Assembly: GCA_022184915.1 (NCBI GenBank) | Contig: JAGTJU010000001.1 | Span: forward strand, 1,552,057 to 1,616,056 | Source: Myxococcales bacterium | GTDB taxonomy: Bacteria; Myxococcota_A; Polyangia; Fen-1088 | Reading direction: 5' to 3' | Length of the DNA stretch: 64,000 nucleotides | In this document: positions 26,748-34,303 of the stretch, in pieces | Numbering within the stretch: position 1 is the stretch's first letter | Layout: each line of letters begins with the position of its first letter | Notes under the pieces: model-generated | What the model saw: the letters and a program-made list of their open reading frames with translations, nothing else | Told to the model about the DNA's origin: nothing | Database searches by the model: none | Translations under genes and position numbers: made by a program

Positions 26748-27905
26748 TCAATTGCCTACGGCGCGAATGAGCCAATAAACCCCTGCCAGTGCCAGCCCCA
26801 CCACCAAGCCAAGGCCAATGGCCGACCACATGCTGCCTTCCCTGGGAGGTGCTGCCACCATCGGGGCCGGCGCCGCCCCCTCGATACGCTTGTCGTCGGT
26901 GCGCTTTTCGGGAGGCTTGCTCTTCTTGGCCTTGCGGGACTCGGTCTTCCGAGACTCCGTCTTGCGCGGGTCGGGCGGGGGGGCTTCCTTCGCCGGCGCC
27001 GCCTCGGGTTTGTGGTCCTCGACCGTCTTGCTCTCCGCCTTGGCGGGTGCAGGGCTCGGGGGCGCAGCGCCGGGCGCCGCTTCGACGGGCAGCTGCACCG
27101 AAGCCGGTTTCGATTCGGACTTTGGCTCGCGGGCCACGATCCGGGGTGGAGGAGACGCCATGGGCGCGGGTTCGGGGGCCACCCCGGGCGCCGGCTTGAC
27201 GGGCGTGGGGCGAGCCGCCTCGGCGGCCGCTGCCTGGGGCGCGCGGGCGTGCACCGAGGCCGTCTGCACGGCGACGGGTTGAGAGGGCGGCGCGGTCACG
27301 GCCGCCGCGGGATAGCCGAACATGGTCTTGGCCGGCTGCGGCGCCGCTCGCTGCACGGGCCGGGGGGGCTCGGGCAAGGACAGGTCCGGCAGGACGATGC
27401 GGTAGCCACCGCTATCCCAATTGATGACCTCGGCCAGGCGATCCGACGACTCGCTGCCGTTCACGATGGTTTTGCCGATGTCGCCTTTTTTGTACTCGAT
27501 CGAGGCCCTGTCGGTGTCGCGCCACACCTCGAGCACGCACGTGAGCACGTAAAGCTCGCAATAGCGCATGAGCTCGGCGGGGGGCCTCTCGGCCAAGGTG
27601 CCCTCGCCGGGGCCCGGAATCAAGAGCCCGCCATCGTCCGGATTGGGGAGCCGGGGCTGCAGCCGAAAGCTGAGGGGAGACACGCCGCGAAGCTGCTCCA
27701 TGGCGTCGTCGCCGCGGAGCTCTCCGGCGATCGTCTCCTGGACGCCGCCCGCCACCATGTGAATTTCGCCTACCTTGCGGGGCTTGCCGGCCGCAGGCGT
27801 TCTCACCTCGACGCGAACCGCCAACGCGGGTGCCGCGAGCATGTGGATCAGATCATCGATAGATCCGCCTTCCCATTCCAGGGCGTTAGATGGGGCAGTT
27901 TGCAC
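26748..27905 (-). CDS. DUF4388 (PATAN-like) protein with Pro/Ala-rich linker and C-terminal membrane anchor
   Basis: A 385-residue protein starting at GTG 27903-27905. The N-terminal ~190 residues resemble DUF4388: ALEWEGGSIDDLIHMLAA, VGEIHMVAGGVQETIAGELR GDDAM (no gap) and VINWDSGGYRIVL. A ~150-residue Pro/Ala/Lys-rich linker follows with KTESRKTESRK repeats, and the protein ends in a single transmembrane helix (MWSAIGLGLVVGLALAGVYWLI). DUF4388 occurs in two-component and gliding-related proteins of myxobacteria. The topology suggests a tail-anchored cytoplasmic sensor or scaffold. Function unproven. Confidence 0.75.
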   Translation of the reverse strand: MQTAPSNALEWEGGSIDDLIHMLAAPALAVRVEVRTPAAGKPRKVGEIHMVAGGVQETIAGELRGDDAMEQLRGVSPLSFRLQPRLPNPDDGGLLIPGPGEGTLAERPPAELMRYCELYVLTCVLEVWRDTDRASIEYKKGDIGKTIVNGSESSDRLAEVINWDSGGYRIVLPDLSLPEPPRPVQRAAPQPAKTMFGYPAAAVTAPPSQPVAVQTASVHARAPQAAAAEAARPTPVKPAPGVAPEPAPMASPPPRIVAREPKSESKPASVQLPVEAAPGAAPPSPAPAKAESKTVEDHKPEAAPAKEAPPPDPRKTESRKTESRKAKKSKPPEKRTDDKRIEGAAPAPMVAAPPREGSMWSAIGLGLVVGLALAGVYWLIRAVGN

Positions 27906-27935
27906 GAGGAGTCTCCGAGGGTCGCAAAGTTGAGG

Positions 27936-28256
27936 TCAAAGGCCGGGGGCCGCGTCGCCGGCGTCGAGGGTATCATCGGCGGGGTCCGCCGTATCCTTCG
28001 GCGAGGTCCCCTCGCCAAGGGCATCGGTTTCCGGAGTGCCAGGGCCGTCGGCCGCGGCATCGGCCTGGCTTGGCGTGGCGCCGGCCTCGAAAAGCCCCCC
28101 ATCGGGTCCCGTGTAGTCCGCTGCGGCGTCCGTACCGTAAAACTGGTCACGACGCTCGTCGGAAGAGCCGCATGCGCCGACTGACAGAGCGGTCACCATC
28201 AAGCCGATGAGCCCCGCGAGGGAGCGGCCGATCGTGCGCGGACGAAATGCGAGCAT
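27936..28256 (-). CDS. Small lipoprotein, unknown function
   Basis: A 106-residue predicted lipoprotein: leader SLAGLIGLMVTALSVGAC with lipobox (Cys at ~28-29), then an Asp/Ala/Gly/Thr-rich low-complexity mature part (DAAADYTGPDGG, ADAAADGPGTPETDALGEG) with no cysteine. It is probably a short surface linker. The ATG at 28254-28256 is preferred over a TTG three codons upstream. The DUF4388 gene follows after 30 bp on the same strand, suggesting one transcript. Confidence 0.65.
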   Translation of the reverse strand: MLAFRPRTIGRSLAGLIGLMVTALSVGACGSSDERRDQFYGTDAAADYTGPDGGLFEAGATPSQADAAADGPGTPETDALGEGTSPKDTADPADDTLDAGDAAPGL

Positions 28257-28314
28257 GAGCGGCAAACTATCAAACGCCGTCGGCGTTCCGCAAGTTCGCC
28301 AACGGCCGGGAGCG

Positions 28315-28342
28315 CCTTCGCACGTCGTCTCTCGTGCGAAGG
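28315..28342 (-). terminator. Strong hairpin downstream of the sigma54 activator gene
   Basis: CCTTCGCACG (28315-28324) and CGTGCGAAGG (28333-28342) form a perfect 10-bp stem with an 8-nt loop, 11 bp after the activator stop on the minus strand and before the small lipoprotein gene. No T-run follows on either strand, so it may be a Rho-assisted terminator or mRNA 3'-end stabiliser. Confidence 0.4.
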
Positions 28343-28352
28343 ACGGCGTTCG

Positions 28353-30050
28353 TCAGCGCTTCCGAGGTCGCGGAATGCCGTAGCGGTCGAGCAGCGTCAG
28401 CAGAGTTTTTCGCGAGATCCCCAGGAATCCCGCCGTACGCGTCTGGTTTCCCGCGAAGCTGTCGAGCGCGCGCACGATGCGCTCCTTGCGCTCACCTTCC
28501 GGCACGCCCAGGATGTCGATCGGCTCGCTGCTCACGTCGAGATCGCGCATCCGCTCGACCGGCAGGTGCTCGAGCCCGATGGTCTCGCCTTCGCAGAGCA
28601 CGATGGCCCTTTCGATGACGTTGCGGAGCTCGCGTACGTTGCCAGGCCAAGGGTATCGTTGCATCCACTCGAGAGCTTGCGGCGACAGCTGCAAACGTTC
28701 CGTGCGGCCCATCTCGGCGCAGGCCTGAGACAAGAAGAGGCGCGCGAAGGGCTGGATCTCCGTCACCCGCTCCCGCAGCGGTGGCAAAGTCAGGCTGATG
28801 CCATTGAGCCGGAAGAAGAGGTCGGGGCGGAATCCGCCTTGCTTCACCTCTTCTTCCAGAGGCCGGTTGGTGGCAGCGATGAAGCGTACGTCGATGGGCA
28901 CCGGGCGTACGGCGCCCACGGGCACCACGACCTTTTCTTCGATGGCGCGGAGGAGCTTGGCCTGAGTGGACAAGGGCATCTCGCCCACCTCGTCGAGGAA
29001 GATGGTGCCACCGGGCGCGGAGGCCAGCAGGCCAACCTTGGAGGAGTCGGCGCTGGTAAAGGCGCCCCGCTCGTGCCCGAAGAGCTCGCTCTCCATCAGG
29101 GTCTCCGGCAGGGCCGCGCAGTTCAGCGTGACCATGGGCGCCTTGGAGCGGGGAGAGGCCCGGTGAATCGAGCGGGCCAGCACTTCTTTACCGCTTCCGG
29201 TCTCGCCGAGAATGAGCACGTTGATGTTCGACGCGGCCGCCCGCATCGCGATGTTGTAGGTGATGCGCATCGCCTCGCTGTCGACCAGCACCCGTTCGCC
29301 GCCCATGCTGACGCGCTCTATGCCCAGCATGCGGTCCCGCAGGGCAGCCATGAGGGCCTCCGGGTCGCGTCCGTCTTGGGGATGGCAGGCAAGGGCCGTG
29401 CGGGTGGTGAACCCCTCGGCTTCGAGCGCTTTGCTCATGTGCTCGAGCGCGCGGCGGGCGAGCTCCGGGGCCCGACCCACCATCAAGATCTCGAAATCGT
29501 TGGCTGCGTAAAGAGCCAACAAGTCGGCGGGCTGGAGGGTCGCGGACACCGTGGCGGCGAAGCGGGCAGGGGTGATGGGCTCGTCGACCCTCACCCGGGC
29601 CACAGCCAACGCCCCCCCTGCCATGCGGCTACGGTCGCACTGATAGGCCAACAACGCCTCGAAGTGGCCGTGGGGCCACACGCGGCGGGCTTCGAGCCGC
29701 GGACGGTGCCTTTGCAGCATGAGCATCAAGGTGCCAATGCGGAATCCTTCCCCCGGCCAGATGCGCATCCGCACGTGAGGCTTGAGCTTTTCTTCCCGCA
29801 CCCAGGTGCCGTTGAAGCTCCCGAGGTCTTCGATCTCGAACAAGGTCTCGGTGACGTGAACCTGGGCGTGCCGCCGGGACGACTGCGGGTCGAGCAGCAC
29901 CACGTCGGCCTCCGGGTCCCTCCCGATGACCACGGTGCCCAAGCCCGGCAGGGCATGGGTCTCGAAAGCGTCGGGCCCCATGACCAAAAGATGCAGCGCG
30001 CGGCCCTCCGCCGAGCGCGGCAGGATGGGTATCGTACGCGTGAACGTCAT
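28353..30050 (-). CDS. FHA-domain sigma54-dependent transcriptional activator (bEBP) with altered GAFTGA loop
   Basis: A 565-residue regulator. Order: FHA domain (~30-110; TVVIGRDPEADVVL, SSRRHAQVHV, GSFNGTWV) that would bind phosphothreonine; a middle domain (~120-245) reminiscent of a degenerate GGDEF fold; an AAA+ domain with Walker A GETGSGKE, FGHERGAFTSADSS, Walker B GGTIFLDEVGE and the R-finger region FRPDLFFRLN; and a Fis-type helix-turn-helix at the C-terminus (GNQTRTAGFLGISRKTLLTL). The sigma54-contact motif GAFTGA reads GAFTSA here. ATG 30050 is chosen because it places the FHA domain ~20 residues in. It likely takes input from a Ser/Thr kinase. Confidence 0.93.
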   Translation of the reverse strand: MTFTRTIPILPRSAEGRALHLLVMGPDAFETHALPGLGTVVIGRDPEADVVLLDPQSSRRHAQVHVTETLFEIEDLGSFNGTWVREEKLKPHVRMRIWPGEGFRIGTLMLMLQRHRPRLEARRVWPHGHFEALLAYQCDRSRMAGGALAVARVRVDEPITPARFAATVSATLQPADLLALYAANDFEILMVGRAPELARRALEHMSKALEAEGFTTRTALACHPQDGRDPEALMAALRDRMLGIERVSMGGERVLVDSEAMRITYNIAMRAAASNINVLILGETGSGKEVLARSIHRASPRSKAPMVTLNCAALPETLMESELFGHERGAFTSADSSKVGLLASAPGGTIFLDEVGEMPLSTQAKLLRAIEEKVVVPVGAVRPVPIDVRFIAATNRPLEEEVKQGGFRPDLFFRLNGISLTLPPLRERVTEIQPFARLFLSQACAEMGRTERLQLSPQALEWMQRYPWPGNVRELRNVIERAIVLCEGETIGLEHLPVERMRDLDVSSEPIDILGVPEGERKERIVRALDSFAGNQTRTAGFLGISRKTLLTLLDRYGIPRPRKR

Positions 30051-30143
30051 GAGAACCGCCACATAGTGACAGCTCATCTCCGCGTCCGAAAGGCGCGCTG
30101 GTCGCTTTTCGATGGCCCGTTTCGTGGGGGGGAAACTGGACGC

Positions 30144-30174
30144 ACGTAGGCCTGCGTAGGGGGCCATATGGGCC
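30144..30174. promoter_or_regulatory. Pair of adjacent palindromes upstream of the sigma54 activator gene
   Basis: ACGTAGGCCTGCGT (30144-30157, one mismatched pair) and GGCCATATGGGCC (30162-30174, core CCATATGG) lie 94-124 bp upstream of the activator ATG. They could be operator half-sites, for instance for autoregulation by the Fis-type helix-turn-helix, which would bind as a dimer. No -12/-24 element was recognised nearby. Confidence 0.3.
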
Positions 30175-30258
30175 TATCGGCAACGGTGTAGACTGGCGTC
30201 GCACCTGAGCCCCTGCAGCCCCACTTACGCCCCTGCGAGGGACTGTCCCTCACCGTCC

Positions 30259-31074
30259 TCAGGGCGAAAGCAGGGTGCCCACCGATCCGGGAGAGCCCAG
30301 GGCCGCTCTCACTTCCCCGGGACCCACGATGTGAAACGCCCCGACTCCCGCCCCGAGGGGGACGAAGGCTTCCTCGAGCTTGGGGATCATGCCGCCCGTG
30401 ACCGACCCGCTGGCGATGGCCGCCTGGGCCTCGGCTACGGTGAGGTGACTGAGGCGACTTGCGGGATCGCTGGCGTCCTTTCGTAGGCCACCGACGCCCG
30501 ACACCGCCACGAACGTGGGCGCGGCGAGCGCTTCGGCGAGGCGGCTGGCGACGAGGTCGGCGTTGAGGTTCAGAACGGGCGCTTCACCAGCGGAGGCGTA
30601 GCCCAGGCAGGAGAGCACCGGCAGGCGTCCGTCGCCCCACAGGGTCTCGAGGAGCGCCAGATCGAAGCCCACCACGTCACCAACGAGCCCGAGATCGACG
30701 GGGCCCGGGGGCCCTCCCGAGATGACGCGCGGAGGCCGCTTCCCCGCCCGGACGGCCCCGCTGCCCGCGTGCAAACCCACGGGCCGCGCCCCTGCCCTTA
30801 GCAAAGCGGCGCAGAGCTGGACGTTCAACTGGCCCGCCACGACCATGGTGAGCACCTCCAGGGTGCCGGCGTCCGTGACCCTGCGCCCCGCCACCGTCTG
30901 CGTGTCGACGCCAAGCCGGCGCGCAAGAGCGGTCACCTGGGGGCCTCCTCCGTGGACGAGCCCAAAACGATGTTGCGGGTGTTCAGCCACCGCGCGGGCG
31001 ATGTCCTCTGCCACGACGGTCCGCACGCCGTCCGCCAAAACGTCTCCGCCCAGTTTGACGACGATGCAGCCCAT
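30259..31074 (-). CDS. argB: Acetylglutamate kinase
   Basis: A 271-residue amino-acid kinase, second step of arginine synthesis (N-acetylglutamate to its 5-phosphate). Marks: VVKLGGDVL (phosphate-binding Lys/Gly), LVHGGGPQVTALARRLG, GRRVTDAGTLEVLTMVVAGQLN, LNLNADLVASRLAEAL and GSVTGGMIPKLEEA with the conserved Lys. Slightly shorter than many ArgB proteins. It lies 7 bp downstream of a Ser/Thr kinase gene on the same strand, an unusual partner; argC is ~3 kb away on the same strand. Confidence 0.95.
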   Translation of the reverse strand: MGCIVVKLGGDVLADGVRTVVAEDIARAVAEHPQHRFGLVHGGGPQVTALARRLGVDTQTVAGRRVTDAGTLEVLTMVVAGQLNVQLCAALLRAGARPVGLHAGSGAVRAGKRPPRVISGGPPGPVDLGLVGDVVGFDLALLETLWGDGRLPVLSCLGYASAGEAPVLNLNADLVASRLAEALAAPTFVAVSGVGGLRKDASDPASRLSHLTVAEAQAAIASGSVTGGMIPKLEEAFVPLGAGVGAFHIVGPGEVRAALGSPGSVGTLLSP

Positions 31075-31081
31075 GGTCGCC

Positions 31082-32677
31082 TCACTCTGCGAAGGGGTCG
31101 AGAGGCATGGCTGACGCGCGCCGCCGCTGGCCTGGCGACGGCCGTCGGGCCGCTTTCGCCTTCACGGGCAGCGCCTCGAGCTTGGCGAACACGGGTTTGT
31201 CGATATCGGGGATCACCCGGAGCTGGGCGCTCTCGAAGCCCTCGAGGCGCAGGGTGAGGTCGAGCGGGCTGGCGCTGCGGTCGAGCGAGAGGGTATGCGG
31301 CGTCGTACCAAGCAGAGTGCCCTGTGTATCCACGATGTCTGCGCCCTGAGGAAAGGAGTCCACCGAGATCTGCGTGGTGGGGGCAAGCAGAGGCTCTGCG
31401 GGAGGCGGCGGGGCCGCGGGGATGACCGATGCGGGCGGGGGCGCCGCCCCGGGGGCCGCTCGTCTCGAAACGCCGAAGGCCCACAGAGCCAGCAGCGTGC
31501 CCAATCCGAGCCCCATCCCCAGCGTTCTCCTTCGGCTTTGGCCCACCCAGCGAAGCGTCCGCAGCAAGATTGCGCTCGTCCGCGCTGGCAACGCGGTGTC
31601 ATGGCGATCGTGAACTCCGCGCCCTGACGGCGGGTCCTCGAACGGAGCGTCTTCGTGGCCCTTTGCCGCCGCGGCGTCTTCGGCTTCGGCCAACGCCAGC
31701 GAGATGGCCGAGAGCTCCTTGGGCAGAATGCGATCTTTGCTCTCGGTGACCTCGTCCTTGAAGAGTTCGCGAAGAAAGTTCGGGAGCCTCTGGCTGAAGT
31801 AGCGCATCTCGTGCAAGGCCGTCTCCAGGTCCAAGGCCATCGCCTTGCAGCTTGAATAGCGGAGGTCCGGGTCACGCGCGAGCGCCCTGGCGACGATGGC
31901 ATCCACCTTGGGGGTGACACCCGCATTGATGCTGGATGGTGGTGGCACGGGCATCTCGAGGATCGCCTTCATCGCCGCCAGGGGGTGGTCCGCCTTGAAC
32001 AGCCGCTGGCCGGTCAGGCACTCGTGGAGCACCACGCCCAGGGCGAAGACGTCGATGCGATGATCGACGGGGCGTCGGTGGATTTGCTCGGGCGCGAGGT
32101 ACGCCACCTTGCCTTTGACCGCCCCGGCCTGCGTCTTCGTTTCCTTCACCTCCTCGGCCGCGCGCGCGATGCCGAAGTCGAGCACCTTCACGGCGCCGTT
32201 GAAGCCCAACATGATGTTGGCCGGGGTGACGTCGCGGTGGATGATCTGCAGGGGGTTTCCGTCGGTTCCCGTCATCATGTGCGCGTGATGCAAACCCAAG
32301 CACGTTTGCCGAGCGACTTCGCAGATCACGTCGGCAGGAGGCAGTTCGTTGTCGACGGCAAGCTTCTCCATCACGGCGCTCAGGTTACGGCCGTGCACAT
32401 ATTCCATCGTGAGGAAGTGCGTGTCGGCGAGCCGACCGAACTCGTAGACCTGAACGACGTTGGGATGCGAGATCAGCGCGCAGATCTTGGCTTCGTCGAT
32501 GAACATCTGAACGAAGCGTGGATCCCGGGACATCTCCGGCAAGATCCGCTTGACGACGAGCACGCGCTGAAACCCCTGTGTTCCGCGCGCCACGGCGCGA
32601 AACACCTCCGCCATGCCGCCCTGGCCGATCTTTTCCAGCAGAACGTAGCGACCGTACCTTTCGGGCTGAACGGACAT
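31082..32677 (-). CDS. Ser/Thr protein kinase with transmembrane helix and PEGA domain
   Basis: A 531-residue eukaryote-type kinase. The kinase domain (~10-275) shows the Gly loop IGQGGMAEVF, ATP-Lys in VLVVKRIL, catalytic loop HRDVTPANIM (Val-Thr replaces the usual Leu-Lys, a variant common in myxobacterial kinases), DFGIA, and AYLAPEQ. Then a linker, one transmembrane helix (TLGMGLGLGTLLALWAFGV), a Pro-rich spacer, and a periplasmic PEGA-like domain (ISVDSFPQGADIVDTQG, LLGTTPHTLSL, LEGFESAQLRV). The ATG at 32675-32677 gives the standard kinase N-terminus. argB follows after 7 bp. Confidence 0.94.
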   Translation of the reverse strand: MSVQPERYGRYVLLEKIGQGGMAEVFRAVARGTQGFQRVLVVKRILPEMSRDPRFVQMFIDEAKICALISHPNVVQVYEFGRLADTHFLTMEYVHGRNLSAVMEKLAVDNELPPADVICEVARQTCLGLHHAHMMTGTDGNPLQIIHRDVTPANIMLGFNGAVKVLDFGIARAAEEVKETKTQAGAVKGKVAYLAPEQIHRRPVDHRIDVFALGVVLHECLTGQRLFKADHPLAAMKAILEMPVPPPSSINAGVTPKVDAIVARALARDPDLRYSSCKAMALDLETALHEMRYFSQRLPNFLRELFKDEVTESKDRILPKELSAISLALAEAEDAAAAKGHEDAPFEDPPSGRGVHDRHDTALPARTSAILLRTLRWVGQSRRRTLGMGLGLGTLLALWAFGVSRRAAPGAAPPPASVIPAAPPPPAEPLLAPTTQISVDSFPQGADIVDTQGTLLGTTPHTLSLDRSASPLDLTLRLEGFESAQLRVIPDIDKPVFAKLEALPVKAKAARRPSPGQRRRASAMPLDPFAE

Positions 32678-32804
32678 CTTGACTGCTGCTGCCACCACCA
32701 GATGTTCAACGCTAACGGATTTTCCGCGAATCCGCGAGGCGGGGCTTCGGCTACATCGACGCACCCACGACTCAAACGAGAGTGAGGATCTGCCGATGGT
32801 CCGC

Positions 32805-32834
32805 GGGGGCCACAGGGCATGGCCCTCCTTTTTT
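32805..32834 (+). terminator. Intrinsic-terminator-like hairpin just upstream of the TPR gene
   Basis: GGGGGCCA (32805-32812) pairs with TGGCCCTC (32820-32827, one G-U pair) across a 7-nt loop and is followed by CTTTTTT (32828-32834). This is a good Rho-independent terminator on the plus strand, only 17 bp before the ATG of the TPR protein and inside the divergent spacer with the kinase gene. It could be a leader attenuator or the end of a short RNA. Confidence 0.5.
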
Positions 32835-32851
32835 GGATGTTGGATGTCACC

Positions 32852-33457
32852 ATGAAGTTCTCGGTCCTTGTCGCAGCGTTTCTGATGTGTCTCGCGGGGG
32901 CGGGTGCCGCGTGGGCGGAGTCGCCGGAGCAGCGCGAGGCCGCGCGGCAGGCGTACACGACCGGGGACCTCGCTTTCAAGGAAGGCCGGTACGAGGACGC
33001 ACTCACCGCCTTTCAACAGGGCTACGAGCTGTCTCACCGGGCGCGCTTTCTTCTCAACGTGGCCCACACGCAGCGCAAACTGGGGCAGATGCGGGAGGCG
33101 CTGGCGACCTACAAGCGCTTCCTGTTGACGGATCCGAAGCCCGCCGATCGGAGCTTGGCGGAACAAATGGTCAAGGAGGTGGACGCGCTCTTGGCCGAAG
33201 AAGACGCCCTCAAGGCGACGTCCGGGCCGCCCCTGCCATCGGCAGCCGATGCCCCTCCTGCGTTTCAGGCCGCGCCCCCGGTCGTCATGCACGCCGACGC
33301 GAGCGCGGCCCCCGCCCCTCCACCCCTCGTGCAACGCTGGTACTTTTGGGCAGGCTTGGGGGCCTTGGTCGCGGCCGGCGTGGTCGTGGGCGTGGCGCTG
33401 AGCGGGGGTGGTGACCCAGGCCGCACGAACGGCAGCTGGGGAGAGTTGAGGCTATGA
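32852..33457 (+). CDS. TPR-containing exported protein with C-terminal membrane helix
   Basis: A 201-residue protein with a signal peptide (MKFSVLVAAFLMCLAGAGAAWA), a TPR/tol-pal-like helical region (~25-110; GDLAFKEGRYEDALTAFQQG, ARFLLNVAHTQRKLGQMREA, ALATYKRFL), a Pro/Ala linker and a C-terminal transmembrane helix (YFWAGLGALVAAGVVVGVAL). This 'TPR + linker + TM' layout is common in myxobacterial genes paired with lipoproteins. It overlaps the next gene in ATGA (33454-33457). Function unknown; likely an envelope scaffold. Confidence 0.72.
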   Translation: MKFSVLVAAFLMCLAGAGAAWAESPEQREAARQAYTTGDLAFKEGRYEDALTAFQQGYELSHRARFLLNVAHTQRKLGQMREALATYKRFLLTDPKPADRSLAEQMVKEVDALLAEEDALKATSGPPLPSAADAPPAFQAAPPVVMHADASAAPAPPPLVQRWYFWAGLGALVAAGVVVGVALSGGGDPGRTNGSWGELRL

Positions 33458-34302
33458 ACGCTCCGGTACGGGGGGGACTGCCGGCTTTCCTGCTTTGGGG
33501 GATGCTTGCCCTGTCGTGTGGGGGCGGCGCGGACACCCCCGGGACCAGCGTGTTGCTGTCCGTGAAGAACGCTCCCGGGCTCGAGCGGCCGAACGAGGTG
33601 CAGATCGACTTGTACGAGGGCAGCAGCACTCAGGTGCGACAGTCGGTATCGCGTCTCGTCGCGAGCGGCACCTCGGTGACTCTCGGCGATCTCGTGATCT
33701 ACCCCGCGCCCGAGACGCCTCGGCTCCGCGTGTTGGTCTTCGGGCGACGGGGTGGGCAGGTGGTGTCCTCCGGGCTGGCGGAGGTGGTGCCCCAGACCGG
33801 TCGCCAAGTGGGGGCCGTGGTGACCTTGATGCCGGGGTTCCTCGGCGCTGAAGGGGGGGCGCCGGCGGCGGGCGACGGCGGCGTGCCGGACGGCGCCACG
33901 GGAGGGGAGGGCGGGGGGGCCGGTGGGAACGCCGCAGCTCCCCCGGTCGACGCAGGCGCGAGCGGACGTGGGGGCGCGGGAGGCTCGGGCATTTCGCCCT
34001 CTCCCGAGAAAAAGCAAGCGGGTGAAAGTTGTGGTGGGGGGACGGACTGCGTCTCGGGGGCGTGTCGGGACAACGTGTGCTGCGACCGGATCTGCTTCGG
34101 CAGCTGCTTTACCTGCCAGGCGCCAGGGCAGCCCGTCGGCCGCTGTGCCCCCGCGGCGAACGGTACGAGCTGCCGCTCTGCCACCTGCGGGTCGAACGGG
34201 CGCGTACTTTCGCAGTACGTCTGCGACAACGGCGCCTGCGATCGGCAGGACACCACCTGTGAGCAACGAGAGTGCGACGCCCGCGCCCTCACCTGTCAGT
34301 GA
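33454..34302 (+). CDS. Lipoprotein with Gly-rich linker and Cys-rich C-terminus
   Basis: A 282-residue lipoprotein (leader LPAFLLWGMLALSC, lipobox Cys22). The N-terminal ~120 residues form a beta-rich domain (SVLLSVKNAPGLERPNEVQI, RLRVLVFGRRGGQVVSSG), then a Gly/Ala linker (~130-185) and a Cys-rich module (~190-282; SCGGGTDCVSGACRDNVCCD, CFGSCFTCQAPG, GRCAPAANGTSC) like those of other myxobacterial surface lipoproteins. Translationally coupled to the TPR gene by ATGA overlap. Convergent with argC, whose stop begins 2 bp away. Confidence 0.75.
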   Translation: MNAPVRGGLPAFLLWGMLALSCGGGADTPGTSVLLSVKNAPGLERPNEVQIDLYEGSSTQVRQSVSRLVASGTSVTLGDLVIYPAPETPRLRVLVFGRRGGQVVSSGLAEVVPQTGRQVGAVVTLMPGFLGAEGGAPAAGDGGVPDGATGGEGGGAGGNAAAPPVDAGASGRGGAGGSGISPSPEKKQAGESCGGGTDCVSGACRDNVCCDRICFGSCFTCQAPGQPVGRCAPAANGTSCRSATCGSNGRVLSQYVCDNGACDRQDTTCEQRECDARALTCQ

Positions 34303-34303
34303 T

